Shown: one piece after another, positions 25,071-36,710 of the stretch
Layout: every line of letters starts with the position of its first letter
How positions within the stretch are numbered: the stretch's first letter is position 1
DNA from: Pleurodeles waltl
Taxonomy: Eukaryota; Chordata; Amphibia; Caudata; Salamandridae
Reading direction: 5' to 3'
NCBI RefSeq assembly: GCF_031143425.1
Contig: NC_090449.1
Location: 780,650,684 to 780,714,683, forward strand
Length of the DNA stretch: 64,000 nt
The notes under the pieces: model-generated
Seen by the model: the letters and a program-made list of their open reading frames with translations, nothing else
Told to the model about the DNA's origin: nothing
The model's database searches: none
Translations under genes and position numbers: made by a program

Positions 25071-25325
25071 AAACAACAGATAATGGTTCAAAACCCTTGA
25101 ATCACTGCCAGCCACTGTCTCCTTGGTCACCCCAAAGCCCTGGCCTGTTGTAAACCTCCATCAGCGACAGTTGGCATCTCTCATTCCAGGCTCCCCCTCC
25201 AGAAAGCATCCTCCTACTTACCTTCTTCAGTCATCATTCTTTTGCCTTCTTCCTCCTTTGTCTCCTGACAACTGAACACCATACCGTGCATCTTACTCCC
25301 CTCTCCTACTACAGCTACACCATAC
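25071..25325. other. Intronic spacer
   Basis: Pyrimidine-rich sequence between the gag-like element and the MITE. Nothing recognised. Confidence 0.4.
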
Positions 25326-25328
25326 TGA

Positions 25329-25906
25329 GGCCCTCATTATGAGTCTGGCGGTACTAGGACTGCTAGACTCGCGGTGGCAGTCGGACTGCCACCAATGCAG
25401 TGGTCCGGCCTGAACATTACGACCTTGGCGAAAGCGACACAGGCGGACTCCTGGCAACGCCACTTTTTCGACGGCCTGGTGGTGCCAGCAGTCTTAATCC
25501 ACCAGGGCACCGCTGCCCAGGGGATTACGAGTCCCCTCTCCACCGGCTTTTACATGGTGGTTGCACTGCCATGTAAAAGCTGGCAGAGACGGTGTGATGG
25601 GGCCCATGCACTGCCCATGCATTTGGCATGGGCAGGGCAGGGGCTCCCATGGCCAGCCCCCTCACGCTTCTCACTTTCTGCTTGACAGACCATGAAAAGT
25701 GCAACAGGTGTTGTTGCAACCGACGCACTGTAACATTGCCACCGGCTCTGTTATGAGCAGGCGTCAATGCTGTAGGTTGTTTCCCGCCGTGTCGGCGGGT
25801 GGAAACTCTTAATAGCCTTCGTGGCCAGGTCACCGCACTGACGGTTTTGTGATTGGAAGGTTTCGTCCGACAGGCTTTTCCATCCGCCAAAGTCTTAATG
25901 AGGGCC
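25329..25906. mobile_element. Harbinger-like MITE (578 bp), TSD TGA
   Basis: The left terminus GGCCCTCATTATGAGTCTGG is matched by the right terminus CCGCCAAAGTCTTAATGAGG followed by GCC. The arms of about 23 bp are inverted and TGA lies on both sides (25326-25328 and 25907-25909). Internal hairpins include GCTTTTACATGG / CCATGTAAAAGC near 25548-25580. The inside is GC-rich and non-coding. Terminus and 3-bp duplication fit the PIF/Harbinger group. Confidence 0.8.
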
Positions 25907-25909
25907 TGA

Positions 25910-27249
25910 GGCTCACACCTCCCTCTATCCATCCCCAACATCACTTCTGTGCCCCCAGAATCCTTCTGCCCTTCAATTGTTCACCAATGCTCCATGTCTC
26001 CATTTTTACTGTGAGCCCTTTCGCTAAACCTCTTTCTAGCGCAGCACCATTCCTCAGGACTGGCCCACCTCATAAACAGGCATTGTTTGGCACACTATTT
26101 CTTCCCTCATCACACTGCAACCCCCTGAAGAGCCACTATCACAGGGTGAGCAGGGTACACTTACACAGAATAGGGTTCTAACTCAGGAGCAAATGCTCTT
26201 GTCAGCACCCCGTTCAGGGAACTATGGGCAAGCAGGAGCTACTGTGCCCATCAGCGAGGGCGGAGGCCTTTTGCCCCTGATGTCCTCAGCCCTGACCTGC
26301 TATGTGTCCTAACCAATTGGACCACGTCACCCTTCAGCACTCGTCTCTAAGTGGTAGTGTTGTTTAAGCAGTCCAAGGCTTCTTAGTGTGGTAGGGAGAG
26401 AAAATACAGGGGGGGTAAAAACACGCTCACAACTGAAAATATGTTCAATAGCAGCAATAAATGACAGTCCAGTAAAATACTTGTTTTTATGAAAATGGAG
26501 TATTTAAATACCAACACAAAGTAAAATACAGCATTCACAAGCAATGTACACAGTCCCCGGAGGTCAGGGCTTCAGTATTTATATAGACCGTTCTTGAGTA
26601 CCACCCCCTCCCAGGGTCAGCGACTTCACTTAGCACACAGGCTACGACCCGACTGGTGCAGAAGTTGTCTGCTCACACCTCATGTCAGAGATGCAATTGT
26701 CACGATCTCCCACTGGACCTCTTTTCCTCCAGCGCTCTTGTCTTCGTCACAGGGTACACTGGTCTTGGCAAGGAGGAAGGCACTGGTGCCCCAGGCTCAG
26801 GTAGTTTTGGATTACCTGGGTACTGTTCCATCGGCCAGCTGGGAAACTGGCAGGCCTCAGTCTCCAATGTCAGTGACATGCAGAAGACTTGCAGAGCTTC
26901 TCCATCGCACACAGCCAAACAGTTGACAATTTGGGGCCCTCAAGCTCCCTTTCTTACAGTCCATTTCCAGACATCAAAATGTGATTCAGGGCCTGGCCTG
27001 GGTCTTTGAAGTTTATGTTGGAAGTCTGCTTACATGTGAAGTGCCCTCTCCTCTGAACTACCCTTCCTCCAGAAAGCAGTCTGTAACAGCAAGACCAACT
27101 CCAAATCTGACAGCACCACGTGCCAGGAGTCCACTTGGCTTCACCAGCCTGCCTCCGAGCCCCTGACCCCGCCGACTGCCGCCTGGACTGAAGTTCGAGG
27201 CCCTCCACCACCCGCAGGCACCCGCCTGCGCCTCATCCCTGGTGCCTAG
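25910..27249. other. Unclassified, repeat-like intron sequence left of the L2 element
   Basis: GC-moderate sequence with a composition unlike the AT-rich gene introns. It probably derives from a dispersed element, but it has no second copy in this window and no convincing protein. Confidence 0.35.
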
Positions 27250-30200
27250 TGGTAGGCATATCTCACTGAGCTCTGTTTTTATTTTCCTTGTGTTTTCGTT
27301 TTCACTTTCACACTAAAAGCATTTTTGCATTGTGTATTTCTGCCCCCACTGTATTTTTGCTGCTTTTGTATCTCTGCTCCTGTGCCCCTGCCGCAATCCG
27401 CTTCGTTTGCGGTGCTCGCCCCTTTCTCAGCCGGCTCTCGCCGGTCCCGTTTTGCCCTGCCGCTAGGTCCCCTGCCGCTAGGTCCCCTGCAGCCCCGCCC
27501 CCCTCGCGCACCCATTGGCCCTTCCCTCCTGCCTCCCAGCTGCTCCACCCTCCCACCTCCCTCTCTTAATGGCGGCAGCTGCGCCGCTGGCGCGCCAGAG
27601 TCAAGCCCGTCTGCGCCCATCCGCACCTGGCCAGCGCCCAGCGCCAGTCCCCCTGGCCCTCGCTGCCCTGACCCCCCAAAGGCAGCATTACTCCTCCACC
27701 AAACTACACGCCCTCAACCCAGGACAGCACTCCACCTGCGCCCAAGCCAACCCCAAGCACCCCCACGGACCTTTTACATGTCATACATGCCGTTTCTCCT
27801 CCACCCCCACAAACACCAACAACACCAACACGCTCCACACCAACTCTTACACACCACACACCAACTATAACACGCCCCACAACAACACTAACACGCTCCA
27901 CAACAACAGCAGCCCCCGCAACCACCTTAACTGCATACTCCTAAACACCCGCTCCGTACACAAGCATGCCATCAAGCTCTGGGACCTGATCACAACACAC
28001 TCCCCTGACATCGCCTTCCTCACGGAAACTTGGATGAACCCCTCATCAGAACCCGACATACCCATAGCCATCCCAGAAGGCTACAAAATCTCTCGTAGAG
28101 ACCGTCTAAACAAACCGGGAGGAGGCATCGCCATCATAGATAAAAGCACCATCAAGATCACCACCAACACCCACAACACCATAGACAGTGCAGAACACCT
28201 ACACTTCCTAATTCACATAAACGCCAACACCACCCTCAGAGGAACCCTAATTTACAGACCACCAGGACCTCGCCCCCCTTTCTGTGACGCCATCGCTGAC
28301 ACCATCAGCCCCCACGCCCTCATCTCCACAGACTACATCCTCCTTGGTGACATCAACTTTCACCTGGAAAACCCCCATGACCACAACTCCACAACCCTGC
28401 TAGACAACCTCACGAACCTAGGACTCAAACAACTGGTCACCTCACCCACTCACTCAGCAGGACACACGCTAGATGCAATTTTTACCTCCAGCAACCACAT
28501 AACATTCACACACACCACTGAACTCCACTGGACCGACCACCACTGCGTCCACTTCTCCTTCACGAAACCCCCCACCCACTACTGACAGCACACCACACCC
28601 TACCGTATGTGGGACAAGATCCCCACAGAACACCTGAATGCCAAGCTTGCACAAACTCCCCCCCCACCAACGACCTCAACATCGCCGCCCACAACCTCAC
28701 ACAATGGATTACAACCTGCGCAGACTCGCTCGCCCCTCTGAAAAGAAACAACACCACCCGCAACATCAAGACCGCCCCCTGGTTCACCACTGAACTCCAA
28801 GCGTGAATACCGCAAAACCGAGAAAGCTTGGCGCCAAGAACCCTCCATGATCAACTTCTCCACCCTCAAAACCACCATATGCAAATATCACCAACTCATC
28901 CGAGCCACCAAAAGGGCTTACTACATAGAACACATAGATAGTAACTCACATAACAGCAAGGAACTCTTTACCATCATCAAAGAGTTCACCAAACCCAAAT
29001 CCTGCAACATCGACCCCACTCACAGACAAAACCATTGGAACTCCCTCTCCAACCACTTTCACCTCAAAATTCTAGACAAACACAACAGCTTCACACCACC
29101 TGCACCCACCATCACCACCAACACGACCAACAACACCACACCCCCCCACTCCAACCTACTGCACACCTGGGCCCCACCAACAATGAAGAAACCGAAAAAA
29201 ACATGAACTCCATCCACTCAGGCTCCCCCACAGACCCCTGCCCCCATCACATCTTCAACAAGGCCAGCCCAATCATTGTTCCCCAGCTCCATGCCATAAT
29301 CAACAGCTCCTTCGACGACGCCACCTTCCCAGACTCCTGGAAGCACGCCAAAGTAACCGCACTTCTCAAAAAACCCAAAGCAGACCCGGATGACCTCATG
29401 AACTACTGCCCCATTTCTCTTCTCCCCTTCCCCGCAAAGGTCGCTGAGAAGCTAGTGAACGCCCACCTGTCTCACTTCCTAGAAGAAAACAATGCACTCA
29501 ACGCCTCCCAGTCTGGATTCCGCAAGAACCACAGCACTGAGACCGCCCTCATCGCCTGCACTGACGACATCAGAACCAGAGTTGACAAGGGCGAGACCGT
29601 CGCACTCATCCTCCTGGACCTCTCCGCAGCCTTCGACACTGTTTGCCATCAAATCCTCCGAACACGCCTTTTTGATGCAGGAATCCGACACAAGGCCCTG
29701 GACTGGCTCGCCTCCTTCCTCACCGAAAGAACCCAGAAAGTTTGCCTCCCTCCCTTCCAGTCCCCAGCAACCAAGATCATCTGCGGGGTCCCCCAAGGGT
29801 CCTCCCTCAGCCCTACCCTCTTCAACATTTGCATGGCCCTGTTCGCCAACATCCTCCACCCTCACGGACTCACCATCATATCTTACGCAGACGACACCCA
29901 GCTCGTCATCTCCCTCACCAGGAACCCCACCACCGCCAAGACAAAACTCCACACCGGACTCCTCGCCACCGCCAAATGGATGACGGCAAGCCACCTCAAA
30001 CTCAACTCCAACAAAACCGAAATCATCATCTTTGGCCCCAACAAGACAGTATGGGACAACTCCTGGTGGCCCACCGCCCTAGGACAACCCCCAACACCCT
30101 CCACCCACGCACGCAATCTCTGCATCATCTTAGACTCATCTCTCTCCATGGCCCAGCAAATCAACTGTATAACTTCCTCCTGCTTCAACACCCTCCACAT

Positions 30201-30798
30201 GCTGCGCAAGACCTTCAAATGGATCCCCATAGAAACCAGGAAGACCGTCACCCATGCACTCATCAGCAGCAGACTAGACTACGGAAACGCCCTCTACGCT
30301 GGTACCACAGTCAAGCTTTAGGAGAAACTCCAGCAGATCCAGAACGCAGCTGCACGTCTCATCCTGAACCTCCCACGCCATGAACACATCTCCGCCCACC
30401 TCAGATCCCTTCACTGGCTACCCATCAGCAAAAGGATCACTTTCAAAATCCTCATCCACGCCCACAAATCCCTCCACAACACCGGACCAGCCTACCTCAA
30501 CGAAAGAGTGAACTTCCACACTCCAACTCGTCTCCTCCGCTCTGCTGACCTCGCCACAGTCCCCTGCATCCTGTGCACCACCTCCGGAGGCAGATTCTTC
30601 TCTTATCTTGCCTCCAAGACCTGGAACTCCCTCCCCACCAACATACACAAGACCCAGGACCTCCTGACCTTCAGAAAACACCTCAAGACATGGCTTTTTG
30701 AACAGTAAATCGGCATCCCTCCCCTGTCCTCCCCCACAGCGCCCGAGACCCTACCGGGTGAGTAGCGCGCTTAATAAATGTTTTGATTGATTGATTGA
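27250..30798 (+). mobile_element. L2-type LINE, nearly full ORF2, with TGAT-repeat 3' end
   Basis: A GC-rich 5' region (27250-27568) is followed by an ORF2 containing endonuclease and reverse transcriptase. The 3' UTR is short: CCGAGACCCTACCGGGTGAG, then AATAAATGTTTTGATTGATTG. The GATTGATTGATTGATA tail is the kind of short tandem 3' end known for L2/CR1-group LINEs, which use no poly(A). Cytosine-rich codon use (long CCAC/CACA runs) sets it off from its surroundings. No flanking duplication could be identified. Confidence 0.8.
27569..30708 (+). pseudogene. L2-type LINE ORF2 (endonuclease plus reverse transcriptase), disrupted
   Basis: The reading frame starts at ATG 27569. Endonuclease motifs appear in order: CILLNTRSVHKH, FLTETWMNPSSEPD, GGGIAIIDKS, LIYRPPGPRP, ILLGDINFHL, GHTLDAIFTS and HWTDHHCVHF. 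A stop at 28583-28585 and two frame changes (28609-28806 and about 29206) interrupt the linker. The RT is open from about 29210 with WKHAKVTALLKKP, GFRKNHSTETAL, LLDLSAAFDTV, GVPQGSSLSPTLF and the catalytic YADD (29884-29895). One in-frame TAG at 30319-30321 precedes EKLQQIQNAAARLI and SLHWLPISKRITFKI, ending at 30708. Domain order and C-terminus match the L2 clade. Few lesions mark it as the youngest coding LINE here. Confidence 0.88.
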
Positions 30799-31944
30799 TA
30801 CAGGCCTTGGGAGTGACTAGAGGTTCACACCTGGATGTCAGCCACAGTGATATGTATGTCAAAAGGTTACCAAAGGGCCTCTGCCCTACTAGTTATGATT
30901 CTCTTATCAGTCCCAGCTTGTTCTTTAGATGTGCACAGGCCCCTTTCTAGTGACCTCTCTGGATCAAAGAGCACCCTTTATATACTGAAGAGGATGGCTC
31001 ACCCAGCTCTGAGGAATGCAGCAATCCACAAATATATGCAATAACTCCTGTTGTTGCACTTTTCTGAACTAGGAGTTTTGAGATTTTTAGTAAATACTTG
31101 GTGAGATATAAAATGCACACTCCATTACATTTTAGCAGGGATAAAGAAAACCTAGAAAATGCGGGGGCATGCAGATTTTGGTAAAGTAACCATGTTACGC
31201 CCCATTTCAAGGAAAAAACTTAGAATGGGTGCTATTTACCACACACAATGAATAACATACCCCACAGTTTCATTATTTATGCTACTAAACAAATATTGAA
31301 CCTAACAGTGAGCCGCTCATAATGAGGGCATTTGCCTGCACTTGTGAAAAAGCTTAATTCATCGAACATATAAGCTGATAGTTCATGTTCTATGAGAGGA
31401 AAAGGAAACAGTGATTGGCGGCCAGACCACAACTGATTGGTTAGAGCACATTTGTCCCTAATGAACAAATGACAACTATTACAATAATAAAGCATTCTTA
31501 TATAAAACAAGGATGAAGATGTTAACAAATGTGCATCCATTGATGAAATAGGAAAATTCTACTTTGTTCAGGTAAACTGAAATGAAATATGGTCCAATGG
31601 TCAGCGCAGGATGAAAGAAATTATGTTTAAAATGAAAAGGTTTTTTTTTTAAACTGAAAGTAGGTGCCTGAATGGGAGAATGTACAGCTTTGTGCTCTTT
31701 TCGCCAAGTTTGGGCTTAAACCCTTCTCCAATGTTGAAGTGGAAGTATTATTCATGTTGAGGGAATGGGGCTATTAAAACAAGGTAAACAATGTTGTTGA
31801 ATTGTATGATACAATAAGATTTTAGTCTTGGTTCTAACAAATGTTTTTTTGTTTATCGCAGGAATATATTCCAATTAACTTGTTATCCTATTTTATTTTT
31901 TAGAGATTCTAATGATAAGAAACAAGAGGTTTTATGTTAGAATA
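30799..31944. other. Intron 2 between L2 and DIRS elements, nothing recognised
   Basis: AT-rich sequence with no protein similarity or repeat partner in this window. Confidence 0.45.
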
Positions 31945-31949
31945 GTGAT

Positions 31950-32011
31950 TCTCAAAGTTTCAATTTCAAGAGAATATGAATTTCATTAAAGACACAGAGG
32001 CTAACATTATG
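31950..32011 (+). repeat. DIRS terminal repeat, left
   Basis: GATTCTCAAAGTTTCAATTT through GAGGCTAACATT, matching 36632-36692 in the same orientation with a few mismatches. Confidence 0.7.
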
Positions 32012-32930
32012 CATTAATCCTTTAATGCTACTTCAGGCAGCAGCCATTGAAAGTGCATTACATCATGAAACAAAACAATCTAGAATGAAACCATAGCAAC
32101 ATATAAAAGGTCCATGCGTAGAACAATCATCCACTTTTGAATGCTGCTCCTTTCCAAGATTAGTAGCTCTTTACATAGTCTTGTTTTAGACTTATTATGC
32201 CCTTAATTTGAACAATTGTTGTAAATTATTTAATACTTATGTTATTCTTAATATCACCTCATTTCCAATTTTCAGAAATCTAATTCCTACTTGTTTAATA
32301 TGTTTATTTCCCGCTTTCACATAGGGCTTCCTATGGTAGAATCCACCTTCTGCCTTTGACACACTGTGGCCTCGCTACCAGCTATGCTTAAAACTAAACT
32401 TTGGTACCTGTTTACAGGTGTTCTTATCGCTCAGCGCTGACGTGGACACTCTTGTCGGCCTGTGGTGCCGTGAGCGCTCACAGCCAGCACTGATGTGGAT
32501 GCTCAGAGAGGACCACTGCATTGGAGGTTTGCAACCGCCAGTGGTGCGAGCGATGTCCTAGACAGCGGGTGAACGAAGCAGGCGGCGGTGCCCCTGGTGT
32601 GCTCTGCGGTCCTGCGATGCCATGGCAAACCACTGACTCCGGGCAGGATCTTGCCTGCTTTAGCGAGATCGGGCGCCATTCTACTTTAGGCTGAAGGCCC
32701 TTCTTCCCTATGAAATTATGCTAGCGCAAGGCAGAAAGCTGCATCCGTCACATCTGACTGTTGATGGTTGCAGTTCGCTTTCGCACAGCTTATCGGAAAC
32801 ACCTGCCAGTAAGACATCTAAGTATCAATATATTTTTGGATGCTGTTTATATATTTTTTAGTGCTCTTACATATTCTGCCTCTTATATACAATATAGTAA
32901 AATATATTATATACTATGTATTACTTTTAA

Positions 32931-34201
32931 AATGTCTGATAGCAAGGATCAACCCCCTGTGATCCCAGAGGGTAAGATTATCCAACACGAGATGCGTTGA
33001 TGAGTACGTGAAACTATCAGTCATGTAATGAGTAAAGAGAGGCAGAATAAAGGCTCTGGTTATGAGACGTGCTCCATATCTGATGACGACTGTGATTCTA
33101 ATAACAAACGGGGGAAAAAGAAAAGGAAAACTAAACATATGGGAAAAAACCTTTACCCTCTATTTTGATGGGAGGTCAAGCAGCTTAAAAATGATTGGAG
33201 GTTCAAGCACATCAAATAAGAGTGGTGTCCTTTGTGGCAGAAAAAAGAGAGGTGTCCTTCACGGCACAAATACATTGGGTGACCATAGCAGCAACTAATA
33301 AATAGGTACTCTAGACTTAGAGTCTGGGGATCAGGAGGATGAGGAAAACATGTACAATGAGTACTTACTTGATTTGCACCAAGGAGAATTGGATGGGGAT
33401 TAACTTTTTGATGACCAATCATCCCCATCCATCTCAAAGGATATCATTAAAAACCTCTTGGGAGAGGAGATGTTTTCTCCAAACAATATCAGTCGCCGAA
33501 GGAGCTCAGAATGGTGGCCCATGGAGTATGTGGGTAATCTCATTAAGAAGTGGATTAGAAACCCACTTGATAAAGAAGCTTGCAACCTACTCAGAACTGA
33601 ATGTTCATGACCAGTGATCGACAATGAAGTGTGTCTAACTCCAAACCTAGACCCTGAACTTATCACCTTCCTACTTAAGATGGGAGGAGACCCAAGGAAA
33701 GGCCTTGAGAGATCCCTGAAACTTTGCCAAGATAGTCTTCTGGACGTAGTTGGTCATTGGCAAGGATAATAGGCATGTCCAAAGAGGTGTACATTAATGG
33801 TCTCCCTATTGATCTGGATCTCCTGCGAGGATGGAGTCAGCGGGCCATGGTGCTACTGGGCAATGCCAATGCTGGTCTTAACGCTGAAAGGCACAAAGCA
33901 GTCCTCTTTAAGATTAACCCTAAGCTCGGAGATTTGGCAGAGAAAGGTCTACTCTTGGAGACAACATGGTCAAGAGCCTGGGAAAATATGTGACCACGTT
34001 CACTGGGCTTGATAAAACACAAAACATTATGTGCAGGGTTTTCAAACCAATTTTTGGCAAGGCTGGCAGAAGAGGACTTTCTGCCGTCCGAAACTCCCAA
34101 AGATCCCAGTTCAGTAATTCTAGAACAAGAGGAGGTTATGGTAGAGGACACCAAACCGGTTCCCAGTCTAACTTCTACCCACGGAAGGGACGCTACCAGT
34201 A
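32931..34201 (+). pseudogene. DIRS ORF1 (gag-like), heavily mutated
   Basis: It starts MSDSKDQPPVIPEGKI at 32931 and stops after 22 codons. Fragments in other frames follow, with a basic tract near 33110 (NNKRGKKKRKTK). The most informative part lies at 33780-34201: VYINGLPIDLDLLRGWSQRA, VLLGNANAGLNAERHKAVLF, KSLGKYVTTFTGLDKTQNIM and a Gly/Arg-rich end (SNSRTRGGYGRGHQTG). The ALLGNANA-like block followed by a GR-rich tail is characteristic of vertebrate DIRS ORF1. Its proposed role is RNA binding and particle formation. Many stops mean it cannot be translated. Confidence 0.7.
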
Positions 34202-34209
34202 GTCAGGAG

Positions 34210-35690
34210 GAAGTAGAGGTGAGTATCATCAACTCTCTACCTAGAAATTATGAGGGAATGCCTCAAATATTTTTTCAAAAACTGGGTAACAATTACTCAG
34301 AATGCTTGGGTATTACAAACGATCCACGGCTTCAAAATATAATTTTGGGGATCCCCTTTCAAACTGTTAACCCAAAAGAGCTTGTGTTAAGAACAGAACA
34401 GGCAATTGTAGACAAAAGTGGAATGTATGCTAATAAAAGGTGCCATCCAGGAAGTATGTTTAGAAAAAAGGGTATTCACAAGCACTCTTTTTTCAGTAGA
34501 CATAAAGGACAAGGGATGGAGACCTGTGATAAACCTCCAAGAGCTAAACAAGTTATTAGTCTACAGACACTTCAAAATGGAAGGGATCCATCTTTTAAGA
34601 AACTCATTACTAAAAGACAATTGGTAAGTGAAGTTGGACTTGAAGGAAGCATACTTCACGATTACCAGGGCATTAGAGTCCCAGCTCTATCTTCAGTTCA
34701 TTTGGCAGAATCGCCTTTATCAGTTTTGTTCTCTACCATTCGGACTGTCTTCAGCTCCTTGGTGCTTTACCAAGGTTATCAGACCCGTAGCTGTCTATCT
34801 ATGGGAGAGAGGCGTCAGAACGAGTATCTATTTAGACAACATTTTGATAATGTCCCAAAGTTATTTGCAGGTTCTGAAGGACTTGAACCTGGTCATGTCC
34901 CTATTGGAAAGTTTGGGCTTTATAGTCAACAAGAGGAAATCAGTTCTTATCCCTTCTCATTCTTTAGAATTTCTAGGTTTCACAATAGATACTATGAACG
35001 TCAATCTTCTCCTTCCCTTAAAGAAGGTCAACAAAATCCAGAAAGAAATATGATATGTTCTCAATCAGTACTCCTTAACTGAGAGAACTGGCAAGGATAT
35101 TGGGGTTATTGCCCTCCTCCATCCAAGCTTGCACTACCGCGCCTTATAGAGGATAAAAGCAAGAGTTCTACGTTCAGGCCTCTGGTATGGGGACAGAGTT
35201 TCACTAGATCAGGCAGCAAGCGAAAGGCTGAGTTGGTGGCTCAAGAATATGGATGCTTGGAATGGCCCATCAATTTTCAGTTGTTCTCCAGGATTTGTTC
35301 TGGAATCGGATGCAAGTCTGACTGTCTGGGGTGCACGCCTGGGTGCTCAGAAGACTGGTGGGTTATGGTCCAACGTCAGAGTGGTTACAGCCTATAAATT
35401 ATTTAGAACTGACTGCAGGACTCTACACTTTCATACGTTTCAAACATTGCTTACAAGGCAGAGCAGTACTATTGAAAATTGACAATGCCTCTGCAGTAGC
35501 TTATATAAATCCCTTAGGGGGTACCAAATCCATGGATCTAGCAATCTTAGCGAATAAGGTTTGGCTATTTTATCTAGAACACAAGATCAGCCTACGGGCA
35601 GAATATTTGCCTGGGAATGTTTTTGCAGATTGGAATTCAAGATTTTTAAAGGACTACAGCGATTGGAAACTGAACGAAGTATGCTTCGGA
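34210..35690 (+). pseudogene. DIRS reverse transcriptase and RNase H, with YLDD changed to YLDN
   Basis: RT fragments run across three frames: LVLRTEQAIVDKS (34381), KGWRPVINLQELNKLLVYRH (about 34508), FKMEGIHLL, MKLDLKEAYFTITRALESQL (34628), LPFGLSSAPWCFTKVI and YLDNILIMSQ, where the second catalytic Asp is Asn (AAC at 34838-34840). RNase H follows: FVLESDASLTVWGARLGAQK (about 35296), ELTAGLYTFI, LKIDNASAVAYINPLGGTKS and LRAEYLPGNVFADWNSRFLK. These are diagnostic of the DIRS1 group. The YLDN change alone should abolish polymerisation, and frameshifts near 34630 and 35330 confirm a dead copy. Confidence 0.88.
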
Positions 35691-35769
35691 GAAATATTAT
35701 GCATTTGGGTTCTGTTATTATTATGCATTTTGGTTCTGTTAATGATAGACCTGTTTTTCGAGCAGACAC

Positions 35770-36603
35770 AGTGAATACATTCCTACAGTCTTGGAAAGGA
35801 ATGAAAGCATATGCCTTCCCTCTGTTTGCAATGATCCAGAGTCCTTTAGAAAGTGAGACAGGAGAAATGGTCTCTTATTCTACTAACACCATTTTGGATC
35901 ACAAGCATGGTTTCCAAAGACTTTGAAACTAGTTTGCAACATTCAATTTTTTCTCGCTCCCACAGAGGGTCTGCTGAAAAATGGAGATGGAAAGGAACAC
36001 CTCTTGGGATGTAAAACCAGTCCTTTCTTTGTTTTCTAGTTGGCCAGTTAACATAAATTTAGATATTAAAAAATTTCCTTTGAAACTGGTGTGTTTACTA
36101 TGTTTAATTTTGTGTCGTAGAACTTCAGATGTCAAAGCTTTGGAAGTGAATAATAGAATTTATGACCCTTTTGGGGGTCACATACGATATTACAAAAAGA
36201 ACAAAAGCAATGTCCGATACCATCTACTATCCAAGGTTTGCTGCATGCAAAAAATTATGTGTGGTTGAGTGCATGAAGGAATATGATTCACGTCCGATTG
36301 AATTTAGGCCTTATAGCGTCAGTTACTAATTTCATTTGTTAAACCCTTTCATGCAATTTCCACAGCAACTATTGCAAGATGGGTGAAATGTGTTATGCAA
36401 GAGGCTGGTGTTGATTTACAAACATTTCATACACAGGCCTTGAGAGGTGCTGTAGCCAGCCCAGCCTTGTAAAAAGGTGCAAGATTGGAGGAAATTATGA
36501 AAGTGGCTGATTGGGCTAATGCTGCCACTTTCGCTAAACACTAACGTTCACCTAATGAACACATGCCGAATATTGTTTTAGAGAACTACCACAATGCATA
36601 ATG
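35770..36603 (+). pseudogene. DIRS tyrosine recombinase, catalytic Tyr codon replaced by a stop
   Basis: Fragments: FSSWPVNINLDIKKFPLKLV, then LCLILCRRTSDVKALEVNNR near 36100 (the box with the first catalytic Arg), STATIARWVKCVMQEAGVDL (about 36356), then HTQALRGAVASPAL (degenerate H-x-x-R box) and MKVADWANAATFAKH followed by TAA (36542-36544) and RSPNEH. In DIRS recombinases the nucleophilic Tyr sits right after this segment. Here that position is a stop, a one-base change from TAC or TAT. The protein would cut and rejoin a circular cDNA intermediate at the target. This copy cannot. Confidence 0.78.
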
Positions 36604-36631
36604 ATGCCCTCCGGTCTTGAAATGAAATAGC

Positions 36632-36692
36632 GATTTCAAAGTTTCAATGTGAAGAGAATCCGAATTTCATTAAAGACACCGAGGCTAACATT
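36632..36692 (+). repeat. DIRS terminal repeat, right
   Basis: GATTTCAAAGTTTCAATGTG through GAGGCTAACATT, a direct-orientation match of the left terminal repeat. Confidence 0.7.
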
Positions 36693-36710
36693 GTCTTCCC
36701 CCTCCTCCTT

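Larger units (their letters stand above)
31945..36710 (+). mobile_element. DIRS-type tyrosine-recombinase retrotransposon, defective
   Basis: Bounded by a direct repeat of about 62 bp (31950-32011 and about 36632-36692, sharing AATTTCATTAAAGACAC and GAGGCTAACATT). Inside, the order is gag-like ORF1 (32931-34201), RT plus RNase H (34210-35690) and tyrosine recombinase (about 35770-36603). This is the DIRS order of coding parts. DIRS elements integrate with a tyrosine recombinase rather than a DDE integrase. All ORFs carry stops. The 5' region (32400-32900) is GC-richer and probably its leader. Confidence 0.8.

Noticed and set aside
28469..30681. Long antisense open frames across the L2 element
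   Set aside because: They are mirror images of the C-rich RT coding strand and have no recognisable domain.
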